Shown here piece by piece: positions 42,846 through 52,645 of a stretch of DNA of 64,000 nucleotides. This DNA is from Allolobophora icterica (Eukaryota; Annelida; Clitellata; Crassiclitellata; Lumbricidae), in contig OY744605.1 of the NCBI GenBank assembly GCA_963556255.1, positions 65,128,230 through 65,192,229 of the forward strand. Direction: 5' to 3'. The first letter of the stretch is position 1, and every line of letters begins with the position of its first letter. Below the pieces are notes generated by a model. That model was not told the origin of the DNA, made no database searches, and saw nothing but the letters and a program-made list of their open reading frames with translations. Made by a program: the position numbers and the translations under genes.

Positions 42846-43189
42846 ATGTTGACTTTATGTAGGACAATGCTATGAATAAGGTAATTGATTGCAAAATTAG
42901 CAAAGGCTTTGTCCCTAATCCAAAAATCATGCAGGTGGTGTAATTCAGTAATTTTCCACTTACTTGCCGCGAAAGTGCATTTATTACAAATTTCCTTGAA
43001 ACATTTTAAATTTGATTTTTTAAAATTTGTTGTCTGCAACTTGTTTACCAATTGAACAGGAGCTAAGAATCTGCTTCTCTGCTTCTATAGATTGAAATTG
43101 GCAAATTAATAAAGCAATCTGTCCTTCTTTTAACATTGAGAACTATAGGCCTATAGCATGGTTGTAACCAATAGGCCTACAATGCTAAA

Positions 43190-43332
43190 ACTTTGACATC
43201 AAAGGGCCACCTCTAAATATTATCCGATTTCCACCAAATGTTTTTGTAAATTTTTTATCCATGAACCTAACAACTTGAAGGGGTGAGAGATTGAAATTTT
43301 CAACTTTCATTTTTAAGAGACACCCTAATACA
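43190..43332. mobile_element. Right-end relic related to the TTAGGGTGGTCC family
   Basis: Ends GACACCCTAATA next to an (ACAT)n run. The preceding stretch ('CCACCTCTAAATATTATCCG', T-rich) resembles the right subterminal part of element A. No left end was found, so this is a solo relic. Confidence 0.4.
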
Positions 43333-43535
43333 TACATACATACATACGTACATTATACATTCATATAAACATACATAGCACTTCATACCCATGGCTGTCT
43401 CAGGTCTAGCTTAAGGTACTGCTAAAAATATGTATCTTTTATGTATGTATATATGTATGCGTATATAGATGTATGTATCTATGTATGTATGTACGTATGT
43501 ATATGTGTGTATGTATGTATGTATGTATGTATGTA

Positions 43536-43579
<44 letters not shown>
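43333..43579. repeat. (ACAT)n, (GTAT)n and (AT)n microsatellites
   Basis: Tetranucleotide runs at 43333-43350 and 43440-43538 followed by (AT)n to 43572. Element B inserts directly after. Confidence 0.85.
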
Positions 43580-45834
43580 TTAGGGTGGTCCACAGACACA
43601 TGGTAAAAAATAAAGTTCAAGCTAGAAACCAGGCCACCCACTCAGTTTTTTAGACCTATCAAATAGTATTATTGAGACAAAATTTCAGCTTCCTATTCCA
43701 ACTGGAAGACGATGCTCACGGACTATGTTACTTAGTCATATTCCGATTAATAGACATTAATTGTAGATATGAGTGTGTTGAGCATACAAATGCATTTTAT
43801 TTCAAGACAGATCAAATATTACTGTAATTTGACAACATATGTAATACAAGAACAGTTAGACAGATGGAACTGTAAAATTTCATCAGGTTTAATGAATTGG
43901 AAATATCCAAAAATGTCAAAAACATCGTCCAGTCCATGAATATCGAATGTCGATTGTTCTTGTTTTATAATTTCAACACACGTTACAGTATTTGACTCTA
44001 GAAACTGCAAGGCTTTGCAAGCACTGCGTCAACAGCAGTCTTCTTTCTTGTGTGAGTGAGAACAGCTTTCATATTTGCCTCGACCACTTGAAGAAGAAAT
44101 AGCTTTTCTTCTTCAGCATTGGTGATGAGTCAGTAGAATTCCTCGAACAACTTCACACTCTCTCAGTTGTGTCGTTCACCACTCTCAACTGCTGAATTAT
44201 CTATCTGCCTTGCATATAATCCTCATTCTCGATCAATTTCTGTGGTTGAAGAGTAACACAAAAACTACTCATCTTCAGGTGTGACAGTACTGTCAGTGCT
44301 CAGTGGGTTGTAAAATCACCCAAAACCCCTCTTTCAGTACCTTAGCATCACTTCTCACCTTCTTTCACCAGGCTTTGCAGTCATTCTGTAGACAATCTTC
44401 ACTTATCTCTTACAGGAAGTTGGTCTTGCAGTCATTCTGTCGACAATCTTCACTTTATCTGTTACAGGAAGTTGGTCTGAGAACAGTGCCAGACCTACAG
44501 CCTCGTCTGAAAGGTACCACAAGTGGTTTTTTAGGACCATCCTGGCAGCAACGCTAACGTCACAGTCAATAGACTCATATTGTCCTAGACCAATCCAAGT
44601 GATAGAATTTGTTCTTGAGCTTCAGCAGCAAGTGGGGCCTTGTCCATGCCTTTGAGTAAAACAGGGCACCAAACTTCAAAAATCAATGAATATGATCGCG
44701 ACAAAGTTGGATTTTGATTGCATACAGTAACTTGGCCATCCAATGTGCATGGTGAGCTGGCCCAGGGCTCTCCAGTGAATGATTGAAGACTGACTTCCAA
44801 GGACAACCACTGTCAGCTCAATGAGCTCTTGGTAGTTGTCTCTGATCTCTGAATTTCTTTCAGCAAACCCTTGAGAAAACTGACGCTGTTTCATGGGGGG
44901 CTGCAGTGCCGGATATGACTTCCAGTCCTCGGAAATTGACACGTGTCACACTTTCCCAGCAGCTTTAAATCTCTTGAAGATTGGGATTTATGGAGAACAG
45001 GTGGACTGCAGCACAAGGTGAATACTTTGGCTAAAATCAATTCCATTACATGATGACGGCAGGCCAACCACAAGAGCTCTCAGCTTATTTGTCTTCCAGC
45101 AGAACATACAATCCGTTGAAATGCCCAGTGTTGACATACATTGTATCAAAGCTCAAGGCTTGAACCTTGTCAACTGTGAGTTTTCACAACTTCAGATGAA
45201 TATGAACGACCATGAATTCATTGCATCCTGTCCCAAAGGCTAATTTGGGCACAAAGAGGAGCTTATTCACACCATCACCTGAAAGCAGCACTGGCAGGCG
45301 GTCTACATTTCCTGCTCCAAAGATCTTAGGCAGGGTTTACTCAACCCAGTGTAGTACCAGTGGCTAATCTGGTACAAATTCAGATCTTACAGCTTCAGCA
45401 TGCTCTATCCTGGCTTTCTAACACAGTCTGTTGCGCGAAAGTGGCAGGACAGAAGAACCACAGCCAAGCGCTGCAGCAATTGTAATGTAAAAATTCACTT
45501 CTGAAAACATGTCAGCCCAAAACAGAGGAAGTAGGCACTATGACCTTCAACAAGAACTGTACACTTTTTTGTTTCAAGTACCAGTAAGTAAGTAAGTGTG
45601 ATAACACAACAGAAACTATTTCAAGCTCATCTCCATGATAAATGTTGACCAAGTTAAAAGGCATCGAGATTTACAGCAAATACTACTATATGGTAATATT
45701 TATTTGTCATTGAGCACCATCTTCCAGTTGGAATAAGAAGCTGAAATTTTGTCTAAATAATACTATTGACAGGTGTAAAAAACTGAGAGGGTAGCCTGGT
45801 CTTTAGCTCAAACTTTTTTTGTGGACCACCCTAA
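43580..45834 (-). mobile_element. DNA transposon B of the TTAGGGTGGTCC family, 2255 bp
   Basis: The ends are inverted repeats of about 130 bp beginning TTAGGGTGGTCCACA. They share blocks such as CAGTTTTTTA, CAATAGTATTATT and 'CAAAATTTCAGCTTC.TATTCCAACTGGAAGA'. The coding direction is minus. No TSD: the left flank is (AT)n, while the right flank is the exact start of duplication copy 2. This suggests that the left flank has been replaced or that the element marks a rearrangement breakpoint. Confidence 0.88.
44585..45075 (-). pseudogene. Transposase-like relic of element B
   Basis: Minus-strand readings in three frames: CRHHVMELILAKVFTLC (about 45010-45060), 'RDNYQELIELTVVVLG' (about 44790-44840), and SPGPAHHAHWMAKLLYAIKI (about 44712-44771). 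The last matches element A's WMAK block. The first is the 'CRHH..EL.L' block that precedes it in related proteins. Frameshifts and stops show it is inactive. Confidence 0.65.
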
Positions 45835-46407
45835 CGACCCTGTTCCCCATAATTCGCCAGAATCAATTCTCACCTAATTCTGTCAAAGCAAGGAATGGTA
45901 ATATCACTCTATTACCAACAATATCTTGAAAAATACAGAACACTTCCTGGACCTGTGGATTGTGTATGATGGACTAAACTACAGGAAAAATCGACTAAGA
46001 CCTACTCTTTAAAAGTTTGTGGGTTTTGCAGAAACTAGACTTATCAAAACTAGACAGATATTTTGCGACGCACAAGTGGCTGTAAATTTTATTTTTTTAT
46101 GATGACCTAAGTCTATGAGCCCGAATCAATGCGGGTCGTGCAATGTTTTAAGTTAATAGGATGTGTCACAAACTCACAAAGTCGAGAAAATTCATAGGTC
46201 CAGGAAGTGTTCGGTATTTTTCCGAAGCGTAAACTCTGTACATCAAGGCTGATAGCTGTTTCGAAGAGTTGTCAACTTTCGTTTTGCTTCGTTTGTTAAG
46301 AAATATGTAGATCATTATACTCCGATCCTGACAGTCAAACAATTGACAAGTCTTGAATTTTGTCGTTATTTTATAGATAAACACCTGCACAAGATACTGC
46401 AGGACAA

Positions 46408-48318
46408 ATGGAGTTTATAAACCGTCATAGACGCCGCTTGGTAACATTATCCTACAATGACAGGGCTTTCTTTTCCGGCAGCTCATCTGAGATTCCTGCG
46501 GTTTATTCCATGACTAACCCCACTGATTTCGACTACATGCTGTATAGGCCCGACGTCTATGCAATTCCAAAAGATGCACAGCCTCCGAGAAACTTCAAAG
46601 GCGAGGTAATGACGATTGATGCAGAAGGCCTTTCGGCAGGATACGTGAGGTTAAAGAAGTCAAAACTCAAAGGTCAAAGTACGGATTGTGAACGGGATTA
46701 CCAAACGCATTTGCGGAAGTTTGACTATGAAACCGTCAATGGCCCAGCAGTAACGATGGATTTTCCATGGTTTGCTTTGACCTTTGATAGAGTTTTCTCG
46801 GTGCAATGTCCTTTCTGGCCGCCAGAGGCCCAGGAGTGGCAGATACGTCATCGTCCTCACGGTTGGCCACCGAAAGATTTACTTGATCAAATCGTAAGTG
46901 AGGGATGCTTTCTCGTTGGGAAGTCTCACCCCAATTGCAAAGAAGGCGATGATACTCAGTGGAGATATTCGTTCTCAAAGGCCGAAGTGAGGTTGATTTC
47001 CAGCTGGACCGATTCACAAAAGTACGTCTACCATGTTCTACGACTGATAAAGTCGGTAATTGTCAAGAAAAGTGATGATAAGAAGAAGCCCGGCCTTAGT
47101 ACTTATCACTTGAAAACGGAGATGCTTTGGGCATGTGAGGAAAAGCCAGCTGAATTTTGGGAAGATAGTAACCTATTGATGTGCATATCCGAACTTTTGA
47201 CACAAATGGAAAAACGTTTTACCGCTAGAAATTTTCCAAACTACTTCTTGCGGGATTGCAACATCGTCGAAGGCAATTTCATTGATGACGATTTCAGAGA
47301 TGCAATGAACATGCTTAACACCGAATCTGGTCGAAGTTTTCTTATGTCTATGCTGCCTCCAAAAGTGTGCCACGAATGCCGTATTTCTGCATCTGTTCCT
47401 GTTACAATTGTTTCTTTCCTTCACCTATCTGCAGAAAGATTTGGCTTCCCTTTTCAGGGTCATCGCCCAAGGCTTGACAAAGTCCGACAACTACTTTACG
47501 AAGAGTTGGATGATCTACTCAAGGGTATCTACAACATGCAACTCGCAAAAACACCGGGAGATTCCTACTATATGGTTGCAGAGCAACACTTTTGGAAAGG
47601 CATCGTAGGTGCAGAGACATTGAAATGCATAACGCTATCGAATCGCATTTCAATTAATCTTGTAACAGGTGTGTGTGAATCTTTGGAAAATGCTGAAATA
47701 TCGACATCAGTGGACGGAACGAAAAAGTGGGAAATTTCTTTGGTGATCAGTTGTTCGAAAAGTGGTTGTCCTTTCGCCGGAAAGTCTTGGAATTTTCCGT
47801 GGAATGAAGAGCATGGCAAATTTCACGAGAAATGGATGAATCAATCCCATGTGCTCTACGCAGCCCATCTGAGCAACCTCTACTTGATAACTGGTAATTA
47901 TGAGATGTGCAATGAAATAGCGAAAGAGCAGCACTTATTAGCAGGAAGTGCTTTTTATAGCGAACACTTCCCAATGATATTCTGTCCCGAACTGGCCTCC
48001 TTGTTTGACGAAAATCTACAAGCAGTTCTTGGATTCCTCTGGTTATTCAAACATCTCTCCGGCGGTGAAAGGATCTTCGAGTTCTGTACATGCCCTCGGC
48101 TCTTTCTGCTTTATATTCGCATACAGTCCTCAATTAGACTTCGAGACTTGGATTTGGTTGCATCTGCTATAGCTAGTTTCAATAAACACCGCGAACACTG
48201 TAAGTTTAGCTTGCACCTCTATTCTTACTATTACGTTTTACTTAAAATAGCCTGGGGCATCTCCACGATACAGAGGAATCCTATGCGCACAGTGTTTACG
48301 AGACAATTTTGGAAGTAA
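46408..48318 (+). CDS. Mab-21/cGAS-like receptor protein, copy 2 (636 codons)
   Basis: Paralogue of the ORF at 23122, alignable end to end without internal gaps by eye. It keeps GSSSE (24-28), D40/D42 in DFDYM and D127 in LTFDRVFSVQ, WRYSFSKAE (185-193) and LSTYHLKT (230-237). Fourteen of the first 110 residues differ from copy 1. Residues 117-125 differ at six positions (MDFPWFALT versus TEFQGGALA), next to the third catalytic acid. The C-terminus is two residues longer because the copy 1 stop codon is a Trp codon here. The same putative splice acceptor and in-frame TAA precede the ATG. Role as for copy 1: predicted nucleotidyltransferase sensor. An open frame in both copies argues that both are under constraint. 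Confidence 0.86.
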   Translation: MEFINRHRRRLVTLSYNDRAFFSGSSSEIPAVYSMTNPTDFDYMLYRPDVYAIPKDAQPPRNFKGEVMTIDAEGLSAGYVRLKKSKLKGQSTDCERDYQTHLRKFDYETVNGPAVTMDFPWFALTFDRVFSVQCPFWPPEAQEWQIRHRPHGWPPKDLLDQIVSEGCFLVGKSHPNCKEGDDTQWRYSFSKAEVRLISSWTDSQKYVYHVLRLIKSVIVKKSDDKKKPGLSTYHLKTEMLWACEEKPAEFWEDSNLLMCISELLTQMEKRFTARNFPNYFLRDCNIVEGNFIDDDFRDAMNMLNTESGRSFLMSMLPPKVCHECRISASVPVTIVSFLHLSAERFGFPFQGHRPRLDKVRQLLYEELDDLLKGIYNMQLAKTPGDSYYMVAEQHFWKGIVGAETLKCITLSNRISINLVTGVCESLENAEISTSVDGTKKWEISLVISCSKSGCPFAGKSWNFPWNEEHGKFHEKWMNQSHVLYAAHLSNLYLITGNYEMCNEIAKEQHLLAGSAFYSEHFPMIFCPELASLFDENLQAVLGFLWLFKHLSGGERIFEFCTCPRLFLLYIRIQSSIRLRDLDLVASAIASFNKHREHCKFSLHLYSYYYVLLKIAWGISTIQRNPMRTVFTRQFWK

Positions 48319-48382
48319 ATTAACCTGTACAATGTGAAACACTGCTTAATTTAACCCGTTTAGATCTGACTATAGGTGTCAG

Positions 48383-48465
48383 ATGGGGCGCCGTCACCGA
48401 TTATTTAGAGCGCTTGGCTTATAAAGGGGAAAGTGTACGGGTTCGAACCTCCATTGAGGCGGTCA
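48383..48465 (+). mobile_element. tRNA-like SINE piece, copy 2
   Basis: Same piece as at 25095-25175, with a 4-bp insertion in the A-box region and about 9 bp more before the B-box-like GGGTTCGAACCTCC. Confidence 0.5.
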
Positions 48466-48469
48466 TTAT

Positions 48470-50400
48470 GTAGCAATCTTGAGCATATCCCTCACTCATA
48501 ATTACTCAGCGCCATCGATTTTCTGGTGTATAGTCCTGTGTGCACTTCCGAAATTCTTTGGAGGGAGTGCAGTAAGTTATATCAAACACGGGGTTGTTTT
48601 GCATCGTATTACCGATAGTTTTGCCAACTGTTATTGTAAAGGTGATGGATGAAGCCGCACCCGAAGCCATTGCATAATATTTAGTAAAAACATTTGATGT
48701 GCCTTTAACGGAAACAGTGACAGATGATAAATTTCCTTAAAATTAAGACATTTACGCTTAAACTTTATTATTCTAAGACTAAGAATGAATGTGAAAGCGA
48801 CGCTGTCAGAATGAATTATAAAAAAACATAAATATAATAACCTTGTAGTTTAGAAACCTGTCATATGATAATTATAGACCTATATTGTTGTAATTAAATG
48901 AAAACATTGTTGTAAGCCGGTTTATGACTCACTCGGTCCTTCGGGTGCGCATTTATTGAAGAGTTGACACAGTTCGAAACCTATGAATTCTTTTTCTCAA
49001 GACGACCTTTTCACGAACTTCTTCAGAAACGGTTTAAACACAATGACTGTTTTTAAAATGAAGAGTCTTCACGACCAAATGAAGAAGTATTTTTATAAGA
49101 CCTATAAGGCATTCAAAACAGACCGATCACTTCCTCCTCTCAAACACTGGCTTTTCGTGTTTTGCATAAAAGAAACATACTTTCTGCTTCCTGACAGGTG
49201 TCAGTGGACGTCCTTTCTCACAATAAACTCTGATTCTTTTGTGCATGGAATTGAAAAACACTTTGAGTAGCTCTCCTCCTGTAGGTAGCTCCGCATAACC
49301 GAAGTAATCTTCAGTACTGCCAATCAACCAAATTTCAGTCTTTTTCTAGTCAACTTTGTCAACTTACATTCAAATTACACATTAATTTAACATAATAATT
49401 AATTGCTATACTAGGAACAAGACGGAAACACGAAGAACAGACTTCGTGATATCAAAATTTTGGCCATAACGAGGAAGACCACCAGGTTCCTAATTTCTGT
49501 TGCCTTGCGCAAGTCCCAAACGCTCAACTGACAAGATATAATTTTCGAATTAGGAGTTTACACGTGAGTTGGCATGATGATTCGAGCTGGCCGGTAAAAA
49601 ATTATTTGAGTTGAAAATATCATGTATACCTTAAAAGCACCATGATATAAAAATCTTTGAGTTGAAAATATCGTGTATACCTTTAAAACACCCTAATACA
49701 TATAGACAACAAATTCACACAAATGAGAACACATCAATAATCAGTCGACCATCGTCATTATTACAAATATTCATTTGAATCAACTAATTCAAAATGCAAA
49801 CCACTTTATACCCACAAATGCAGGCAAGTAGGGTTAGGCCTATATATCAAAACACCAAAACGATTTTTACAGTTTTCGATGTGTCATTTGGCCAATACAA
49901 ACATTTTCAAATTGAGAATTGTTTTACAGTAATCTGTCTATCAGTGACGATGAAGTATCATGAAGATTACATAGAAAACGATACCGTGTGCATCACGTAA
50001 GTGCTGAGCCATATTTGTCGTGCTGACTCACTGTTAGTAGTTCTCTTAATGTTCCCTTGTCAAAGGACACTCAGTAGTAAACTTAATCATCTTTCCTGAT
50101 TTATCGATCAATAATCCGAATGACTTCCACACGAAACTTTTAGCATCTTCTCTAATTTTTATGCACAAGTCGTTCAACGTAAACAAGCCGAGTCACCATT
50201 GTTTGTTTATACATTTCTACACAAAACGTTGTTTTCTTTTTCTAATCGGATCCCACTTGTGAAACCTTGCGCATATTGCTAACTAAAATGGGCCTATTAC
50301 TATTAGCCTGCTCTCTAAACACAAGCTCCGTTGTACATACTGATATTAATGTTCAAAAACTTACCAGTTGTACTTAGGTCGAGTACACAGGCTATTTAAC
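48470..50400. other. Duplicated gene-poor DNA, copy 2
   Basis: Counterpart of 25180-28000 without the segment holding the 607-bp MITE. Positions 49127-49330 (minus) keep the front of the unidentified reading seen at 26655-27002. About 49590-49700 has a local tandem repeat of 'TTGAGTTGAAAATATC.TGTATACCTT'. No gene supported. Confidence 0.5.
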
Positions 50401-50630
50401 ACTTACTTACTTAGTACTTAGTCCTTCCCGTGCAGAGCTGCACATCGGGCAACGCAGTTCCTCCATTCTTCTCTGTCCTTCGCCACCTCAACAGCATCCT
50501 CCACCGTCATCTCGAGACATCTCAGATCTTCTCGAACAGTTCCCATCCAGTTCTTTCTTGGTCTTCCTCTCCCACGCTTCCCCTCCGGAGTCCACCTAGT
50601 CACTTGGCTGGCTCTTCTATCATATATTTA
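50401..50630 (-). pseudogene. LINE ORF2 C-terminal tip with (TAAG)n tail
   Basis: Minus-strand reading 'GKRGRGRPRKNWMGTVREDL', then REEWRNCVARCAALHGKD, stop and a short (TAAG)n tail. The 'GRPRK.W...V..DL...REEW...V' block is typical of the end of many animal LINE ORF2 proteins. Copy 1 has no insertion here (about 27950). TATTTAA flanks both sides, consistent with a 7-bp target duplication. Confidence 0.8.
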
Positions 50631-50989
50631 AAACAGTAAATTAAATTACCGTATGGGAGTTTGATTCTGTTGATAAAAAATACAATCAGGTAGAAAGTAG
50701 TTCGTTACCTAACAGCTGCTAAGTAGCGGCACTCTCTGGAAAAAGTAAACAGCTACCAGTAACTGGCCTGCAGGGTCCAAATCGGTCAGCCTGCAAACGC
50801 AACCAATAGCCTACACAACATTTGCAGCTAGACGGTAGACGGTTCTCTTCCATCCTAGCTTACGGCCGGTCTACCAGACAATAAGGTAGGCCCTTACACA
50901 CGTCAATTTATGTTAAGTTAGGCATTATTACATTTCACGTGAATTGTATTGTAATATGTTGCACTTGCAAATAACTGTCCTCTCGTAAG

Positions 50990-51158
50990 CAGGGGCGTCT
51001 ACACCATAGAAACCGTGGAGCAAATGCTCCATCCAATAAATAGTGGGGAAGATCTGTCAGTTTGTGTTCCACCATTTTAAGGGGGAAGAAAGAGGGATGG
51101 GGGAAAAAGAGGGGGAAGGCGAAGTTGCTCCAATGACTTGGGGGGATAGACGCCCCTG
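50990..51158. mobile_element. hAT-type MITE, 169 bp, with empty site in copy 1
   Basis: Ends CAGGGGCGTCTA and TAGACGCCCCTG are perfect inverted repeats. TSD CTCGTAAG is at 50982-50989 and 51159-51166. Copy 1 has a single CTCGTAAG at about 28316-28323, so insertion followed the segmental duplication. Confidence 0.92.
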
Positions 51159-51409
51159 CTCGTAAGTAAAATACCTTAGCGAACAGACCGCATGAGTCAG
51201 ACAAATATGGAAAAGGATTCTCTTGAAAGTTGCAAATGTAGCCGAGAGAAAACGGCAGCCAAGAGTTGAGTATGGAGAACGCGATTCCGAATAACACGTA
51301 CGTGTACTCTATCTGCAGATATTATGCCATATAAAATCATTAGCAGACTTCTTGGATATGAGACTGAGACCATTGTTTTAGCAACTCCATATAAAACAGA
51401 GCCAAACTA

Positions 51410-52245
51410 CTTAAAGCTCCGTCGCATTAGGTGATAAAGAACGTAGGATAGCAACAGATTGTAATATGTAGGGCAAATGAGAACCTTCCCGTCATTTTAC
51501 CCAGACCGGTGGGATGGAAGTTTCACAGTGATGAGTCTTCTACCCAGAGAAGGTTGTTTTTACTCGTCTGCTACCACAAAATGAATTTCAGGACTTCACG
51601 GTCCGTTGACTATGTCATGCTCTGTTGGTCACTGCAGGTGTAACTGACGCACTTTGTGATGCAGCGTTGTGCTTCTGTCTTATACCTTATTGTTCGGCGA
51701 CGGTTAAGACTGTTACAACAAGATACAATATCTCAGATGAACAACGAACTTTCCAATCACTAGTTCAGATCACTGTGACGCAGTTGTTTCCAAACTGCAG
51801 TCGTCTTCATAGCTTCTGTAAATGTTTTAACAGTAGCTTTTACACGGAGAATTACGGCGATCTATTCAGCAGCGCGGTTGGTCTCCAGTCAAACGTTTGC
51901 AGCTTTCAGTCTGTCCAAGCGGACTCCGTGTTACGATCCGGGATCAGCTGTTCGTGCATATTTGTTTCTGTTACAAAGCAGTTACAAATTTGGTCACGGA
52001 ATAAGCTGGGAAGCAAGGGAAGTACTGCGATTCACGTGCTTCGTGTCCTGGACTTCTCTAGGTTTCGTCCATTGTCGGCTGAAAGTTTAAAGAGCAGCCT
52101 CTCCTATTTTCCACTATAGAACATGAGAGCGTAACTCCACTTTGCTCAGAGGAGATGGTCTTCCCACAGCTGCTTCCAATCACTCTTCACATATTTGGGT
52201 AGCAGCACAATTCCCACCTTCATCATCACCATCATCCAGTCTCGT
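51410..52245. other. Non-coding part of copy 2 and receptor 3' flank
   Basis: Positions 51410-52035 match copy 1. The 164-codon open frame at 51625-52119 is not kept open in copy 1, so I do not call it. The receptor's 3' UTR should extend left of 52246; no clear poly(A) signal was fixed. Confidence 0.5.
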
Positions 52246-52645
52246 TCAATCTTGAGCAGCGAAATTGCCATCCAATCCGAATAACGCCGCCCTTAATGAT
52301 CCAGTTTCCACCTGAATCAGCCGGCCATCCGTGACGCTGGCGTTCTGCTCGACCATGCGTGACGACGAGGACGCGTACCCGGATGAGTTGACGGCGTCAG
52401 TGTAATCCACTTCCGGTGTCTCTGACGACGGCAGGACGTGGGTGTATCCTCCTCCGCTTCCTCCTCCAATGTGACTGATGGGAGGTAGCGGGGCCGGAAT
52501 CCGTGGAGGGGGCAGTGTCCACGCATCAAGGGACGAAGGAGATGGAAGGGCGGAACCGTCTTCGGCAATTGATCCAGTCTCTTCGAAGGTCTTGACGTTG
52601 TCATAGTTGATCTGGCGCTTAGAGGCCAATGGTCTCGACCGACCC
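52246..52645 (-). CDS. Lectin receptor terminal exon: cytoplasmic tail
   Basis: The acceptor AATTGATGTTGTAG ends at 52646. The exon opens phase 2 and completes AG|G. Product begins GRSRPLASKRQINYDN (basic stop-transfer), then 'VKTFEETGSIAEDGSALPSP', a Pro/Gly-rich 'PLPPISHIGGGSGGGYTHV' stretch, a YTDAVNSSGYASSS segment, and ends in FGLDGNFAAQD. Tyrosines in NYDN, GYTH, DYTD and GYAS are possible phosphorylation sites; I see no canonical ITAM. The exon has a broken duplicate at 30752-32310. Confidence 0.78.

Noticed and set aside
51625..52119. A 164-codon plus-strand ORF in duplication copy 2.
   Set aside because: The homologous region in copy 1 (29316-29660) is not open in the same frame, and no motif is present.
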